From contig DIKU01000103.1 of assembly GCA_002424645.1 (NCBI GenBank), positions 21,335 to 30,578 on the forward strand: a stretch of DNA of 9,244 bases, in the 5' to 3' direction. Shown piece after piece: positions 6,781-9,244 of this stretch (position 1 is its first letter; each line of letters opens with the position of its first letter). The stretch comes from Pelobacter sp. UBA5610 (GTDB taxonomy: Bacteria; Desulfobacterota; Desulfuromonadia; Desulfuromonadales; Syntrophotaleaceae). The notes below the pieces were generated by a model. That model was not told the origin of the DNA. It did not search any database and saw nothing but the letters and a program-made list of their open reading frames with translations. The position numbers were made by a program, and so were the translations under genes.

Positions 6781-6857
6781 GGGGCTGTAGTAGAGTCGGT
6801 TACAACGCCGGCCTGTCACGCCGGAGGTCGCGGGTTCGAGTCCCGTCAGCCCCGCCA
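6781..6857 (+). tRNA. tRNA-Asp(GUC), copy 3
   Basis: Identical to the two other Asp copies, including CCA and the D-stem A12-A23 mismatch. It is the last gene of the array, followed after 14 bases by a strong terminator. Confidence 0.97.
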
Positions 6858-6871
6858 TTGAATCATTAAAA

Positions 6872-6900
6872 GGTATCGCTCATCGCGATGCCTTTTTTTT
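6872..6900 (+). terminator. Intrinsic terminator of the tRNA array
   Basis: GGTATCGC (6872-6879) pairs with GCGATGCC (6885-6892), with one G-U pair, around the five-base loop TCATC. Eight T follow at 6893-6900. Four A just before the stem (6868-6871) could lengthen it by pairing with the first T residues. This is a textbook rho-independent terminator and separates the tRNAs from the secretion genes. Confidence 0.92.
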
Positions 6901-6953
6901 GTTTTTGGCTTTATATTTCATACTTCGCCACCTGTGGTAAACTTTTTATCACT

Positions 6954-8162
6954 ATGGCATTGTTTGTCTGCAAAGTCGGCACTCCGGACGGACGGGTTCT
7001 GCAAAGATACTGCAAAGCCCGTAACCGGTTTGAACTTCAGGAAAGTCTGGAGGAGGAGGGGTATTACGTTTTTAAAATAAGACGTGCTTTTTTTTCACTT
7101 TCCTTTTTCACCGACAGAGGTCAAAAATCCTGGTCATCGCATCGGTTTCTGCTCTTTAATCAGGAATTGCTTGCATTGCTTAAGTCCGGCATGCCCATCC
7201 TTGATATCCTCGATTCTCTGGTCCAGGAAAACGATTCTTCTTCTACCAAAGCTGTCCTTCTCGAGATAAAAGAAGCTGTCCAGGGTGGCGCTTCCTTGTC
7301 TGAAGCCTTTTCTGCTTTTCCTCAGTTTTTCCCCCGGTTGTATGTATCCACAATTGCCTCTGGCGAAAAGACCGGAGACTTACCACAAACTATTTTACGT
7401 TATCTGGATTATCAGAAACGCTTTGCCCGTGTTCGGGAACGTCTCAAATCCGCAGCTTTTTATCCCCTTTTCCTCTTGGCCGCCACCGTTGGCGTGTTGT
7501 TATTCATGATCTTTTTCGTTATCCCCAGTTTCATGCAGATCTATGCCGATGCGCAGGTCTCATTGCCATTGCTCACCAGAATGGTTTTGGGCGTATCAGC
7601 TTTTTTTGCTCGCTGGTGGTTTTTTATTATCATTTTTTCAGGTCTTTCTGTTTTGGGATTACGTAGGTTTTTCAAAACGCCTAATGGTCGGCTGTTTTTG
7701 GATATGGCTCTCATTAGGATACCGATTGTTGGCATATTGTTCCGATTGAGTGGAATGGTCAATTTTTGCAGAACCACCGCAACTATCCTGGCCAGTGGTT
7801 TACCTCTTGTTGAAGCTATGACGCTTGCTTGCGGAGTACTTAACAACGTCGTCCTTCAGAAGGGAATTACCAACGTTGTTTCGTCGGTCAGTGAAGGTGA
7901 TACCCTTGGCAATGCTTTAGATAGCAGTCGTTTATTTCCTACGGTTGCCTTGCGCATGATAGCCACCGGCGAAAAAACAGGTACTTTGCCTCAAATGTTT
8001 GAGGAAGTCTCGGAATACTATGAAGCAGATATAGATTCCCGGCTAGATAGGTTGGCTAGTCTTGCCGAACCACTCATTTTGCTGTTTGTTGGACTCGTCA
8101 TAGGTGGGATTGTAGTGGCTATTTATTTACCGATCTTCCAACTGGCCGGTACCGTCCGTTAG
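6954..8162 (+). CDS. gspF: Type II secretion / type IV pilus inner-membrane platform protein (GspF/PilC family)
   Basis: 402 residues, the family's usual length. GspF/PilC proteins form the inner-membrane platform on which the assembly ATPase acts to build pseudopili or pili. The sequence shows the duplicated T2SSF domain: first half with LLALLKSGMPILDIL (72-86) and ASGEKTGDLP (135-144), second half with TILASGLPLVEAM (277-289) and ATGEKTGTLP (337-346). Hydrophobic segments lie at about 168-192, 208-236 and 373-397, and the end IFQLAGTVR is typical. The frame is open back to 6888, but those codons lie in the terminator stem and poly-T tract, so ATG at 6954 is preferred. It has no good ribosome binding site, and no convincing promoter is seen in 6901-6953. 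An ATPase gene of the same system follows after 18 bases. Whether it serves secretion or a pilus is unresolved, so the symbol is provisional. Confidence 0.9.
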   Translation: MALFVCKVGTPDGRVLQRYCKARNRFELQESLEEEGYYVFKIRRAFFSLSFFTDRGQKSWSSHRFLLFNQELLALLKSGMPILDILDSLVQENDSSSTKAVLLEIKEAVQGGASLSEAFSAFPQFFPRLYVSTIASGEKTGDLPQTILRYLDYQKRFARVRERLKSAAFYPLFLLAATVGVLLFMIFFVIPSFMQIYADAQVSLPLLTRMVLGVSAFFARWWFFIIIFSGLSVLGLRRFFKTPNGRLFLDMALIRIPIVGILFRLSGMVNFCRTTATILASGLPLVEAMTLACGVLNNVVLQKGITNVVSSVSEGDTLGNALDSSRLFPTVALRMIATGEKTGTLPQMFEEVSEYYEADIDSRLDRLASLAEPLILLFVGLVIGGIVVAIYLPIFQLAGTVR

Positions 8163-8168
8163 CTCATT

Positions 8169-8173
8169 GGGAG
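8169..8173 (+). promoter_or_regulatory. Ribosome binding site of the assembly ATPase gene
   Basis: GGGAG lies seven bases before the ATG at 8181, inside the 18-base gap after the GspF-type gene. Confidence 0.65.
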
Positions 8174-8180
8174 TTTTTGC

Positions 8181-9244
8181 ATGTCATATCGATGGTTAAA
8201 ACTTGGAGAATTGCTTGTCGAGTCAGGAGCCATTGCTCCTGGTCAGACCGAAATTATCCTCGGTCGGATGAAAACTCTGGGTTTGCGGTTCGGTGAAACC
8301 GGTATCGAACTTGGGTTTTATGATGAAGATGTTCTGGCACAGGCTCTGGCCAGGCAATTCGGCCTTGATTATGTCGATTTGGGAACGCATGCTCCCGAAC
8401 CCATAGAAGGCCTGCCAGAGGATCTTGCTGTTCGTTTTGGTGTTATTCCGATCCAGCGGACCGATGGTGGATTGATCGTTGCTACGTCCGATCCCACAGA
8501 CATTATTCGACTTGATCAACTCGAATGGGCGGTTGGTTCTGCCATCATTTTAATGGTTGCAGCAAAGAGCCATATTCAGCGTATGACAACAGGCAGCCAT
8601 GCCGTAACGGGGGAGGTTTTGGAAAGTACCCTCGAAAAGTTTCGCGGGACGACCGCATCGAAAGGCAGGGAAGATAAAGATCTCCTGGTTTCTGATATTG
8701 CAGAGACGGAGCACAGTCCGGTTATCAAATTGATAGATACAACTCTGGTGGATGCGTTGAACAAGCGAGCCAGTGACATTCACATTGAATCAGGGCCTGA
8801 TGGTGTGCAGATCAAATATCGCATCGATGGCGTTTTGTCGCGAGCTATGGAACCTCTTGACAACCGGTTTCAGGGGCCGATTATTTCGCGCGTGAAAGTC
8901 ATGAGTGAACTTGATATATCCGAGCGACGAATCCCTCAGGATGGAAGGTTTAAGGTACGCGTGGGGGGCAGACCGATCGATTTTCGGGTATCCATCCTTC
9001 CCAGTAGCTTCGGCGAGGATGCCGTCATCAGGATTCTTGATAAGGGCAGTATTGCGGCGGATCTCAAAGGGTTGAGCCTCGAATCTTTGGGTTTCAATGA
9101 ACGGGAAATTCAACGATTTCGCAGGCAGATCAGGTCTCCGTATGGAATGATACTGGTCACCGGTCCTACCGGAAGCGGAAAAACAACGACTTTGTATGCC
9201 GCGCTGGCGGAAATCCATACAGAACAGGAAAAGATAATTACCAT
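8181..9244 (+). CDS. gspE: Type II secretion / type IV pilus assembly ATPase (GspE/PilB family), 3' end outside window
   Basis: 354 residues are visible and the frame is open to the window edge. The family forms cytoplasmic hexamers that hydrolyse ATP to drive pseudopilus or pilus assembly through the GspF/PilC platform. Residues 7-59 look like an MshEN module, with two 24-residue motifs (from KLG at 7 and RFG at 36) separated by five residues, followed by a second N-terminal subdomain to about 135. The N2 part of the ATPase begins near 175 and contains ASDIHIE (197-203), RRIPQDGR (249-256) and FRVSILPSSFGEDAVIRIL (268-286). Walker A GPTGSGKTT is at 328-336. Walker B, the His box and any tetracysteine zinc motif would lie beyond the edge. 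ATG at 8181 follows GGGAG. GspE, PilB and MshE types cannot be separated here, so the symbol is provisional; a retraction ATPase (PilT) is excluded by the long N-terminus. Confidence 0.9.
   Translation, partial: MSYRWLKLGELLVESGAIAPGQTEIILGRMKTLGLRFGETGIELGFYDEDVLAQALARQFGLDYVDLGTHAPEPIEGLPEDLAVRFGVIPIQRTDGGLIVATSDPTDIIRLDQLEWAVGSAIILMVAAKSHIQRMTTGSHAVTGEVLESTLEKFRGTTASKGREDKDLLVSDIAETEHSPVIKLIDTTLVDALNKRASDIHIESGPDGVQIKYRIDGVLSRAMEPLDNRFQGPIISRVKVMSELDISERRIPQDGRFKVRVGGRPIDFRVSILPSSFGEDAVIRILDKGSIAADLKGLSLESLGFNEREIQRFRRQIRSPYGMILVTGPTGSGKTTTLYAALAEIHTEQEKIIT

Larger units (their letters stand above)
6670..6857 (+). repeat. Val-spacer-Asp duplication, unit 2
   Basis: 188-base counterpart of the block at 6385-6574. 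The spacer here is 35 bases (6746-6780), shorter by two through small changes at its 3' end. Confidence 0.93.

Noticed and set aside
6300..6900. tRNA array as the insertion site of a genomic island
   Set aside because: There is no integrase, no truncated tRNA 3' end acting as an att repeat, and no foreign-looking gene. The repeats are whole tRNA genes explained by duplication.
6888..6953. 22-residue N-terminal extension of the GspF-type protein
   Set aside because: Its codons lie in the terminator stem and T-tract, giving a Phe-rich artefact; homologues start near ATG 6954.

Overview
The window is a chromosomal segment of a Gram-negative bacterium. The likely source is the Desulfuromonadia (the former delta-proteobacterial Geobacter/Pelobacter/Desulfuromonas group). 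This is inferred from the gene order tig-clpP-clpX-lon, the ClpX and HU sequences, the moderate GC content, and a GspF/GspE-type secretion or pilus locus. The assignment is recognition from memory, not a search result. All genes are on the + strand and there are no gene-free stretches longer than 300 bases.

Region 1 (1-66) is the 3' part of a tRNA-Leu(UAG) cut by the window edge. Region 2 (186-5812) is a compact proteostasis operon. It holds trigger factor (tig, nascent-chain chaperone), ClpP (serine peptidase), ClpX (AAA+ unfoldase that feeds ClpP) and Lon (self-contained AAA+ protease). The gaps are 4, 22 and 39 bases. clpP has its ribosome binding site inside the end of tig, clpX starts with GTG, and lon has almost no Shine-Dalgarno sequence. 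Region 3 (5834-6187) is the HU-family nucleoid protein gene. It has the best promoter in the window (TTGACA, 18-base spacer, TGn-extended TATAAG), a strong ribosome binding site and a GTG start.

Region 4 (6300-6900) is a tRNA array: Asp(GUC)-Val(UAC)-Asp(GUC), then a hairpin and a candidate promoter, then Val(UAC)-Asp(GUC), ending in a strong intrinsic terminator. The Val-spacer-Asp block is a near-exact duplication. All three Asp genes are identical and share an odd A12-A23 mismatch in the D-stem. Region 5 (6954-9244) starts a type II secretion / type IV pilus assembly locus. It has a GspF/PilC-type inner-membrane platform protein followed by a GspE/PilB-type assembly ATPase that runs off the right edge. 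The ATPase has an N-terminal MshEN-like module whose two 24-residue motifs resemble the known cyclic-di-GMP binding pattern, with the first motif degenerate.

Most of the window is conserved housekeeping sequence. I found no CRISPR array, insertion sequence, phage gene or toxin-antitoxin pair, and no convincing undescribed system. The points that deserve a second look are the tRNA array (duplication, internal regulation, D-stem anomaly), the F-before-E order of the secretion genes and the possible c-di-GMP input to the ATPase.
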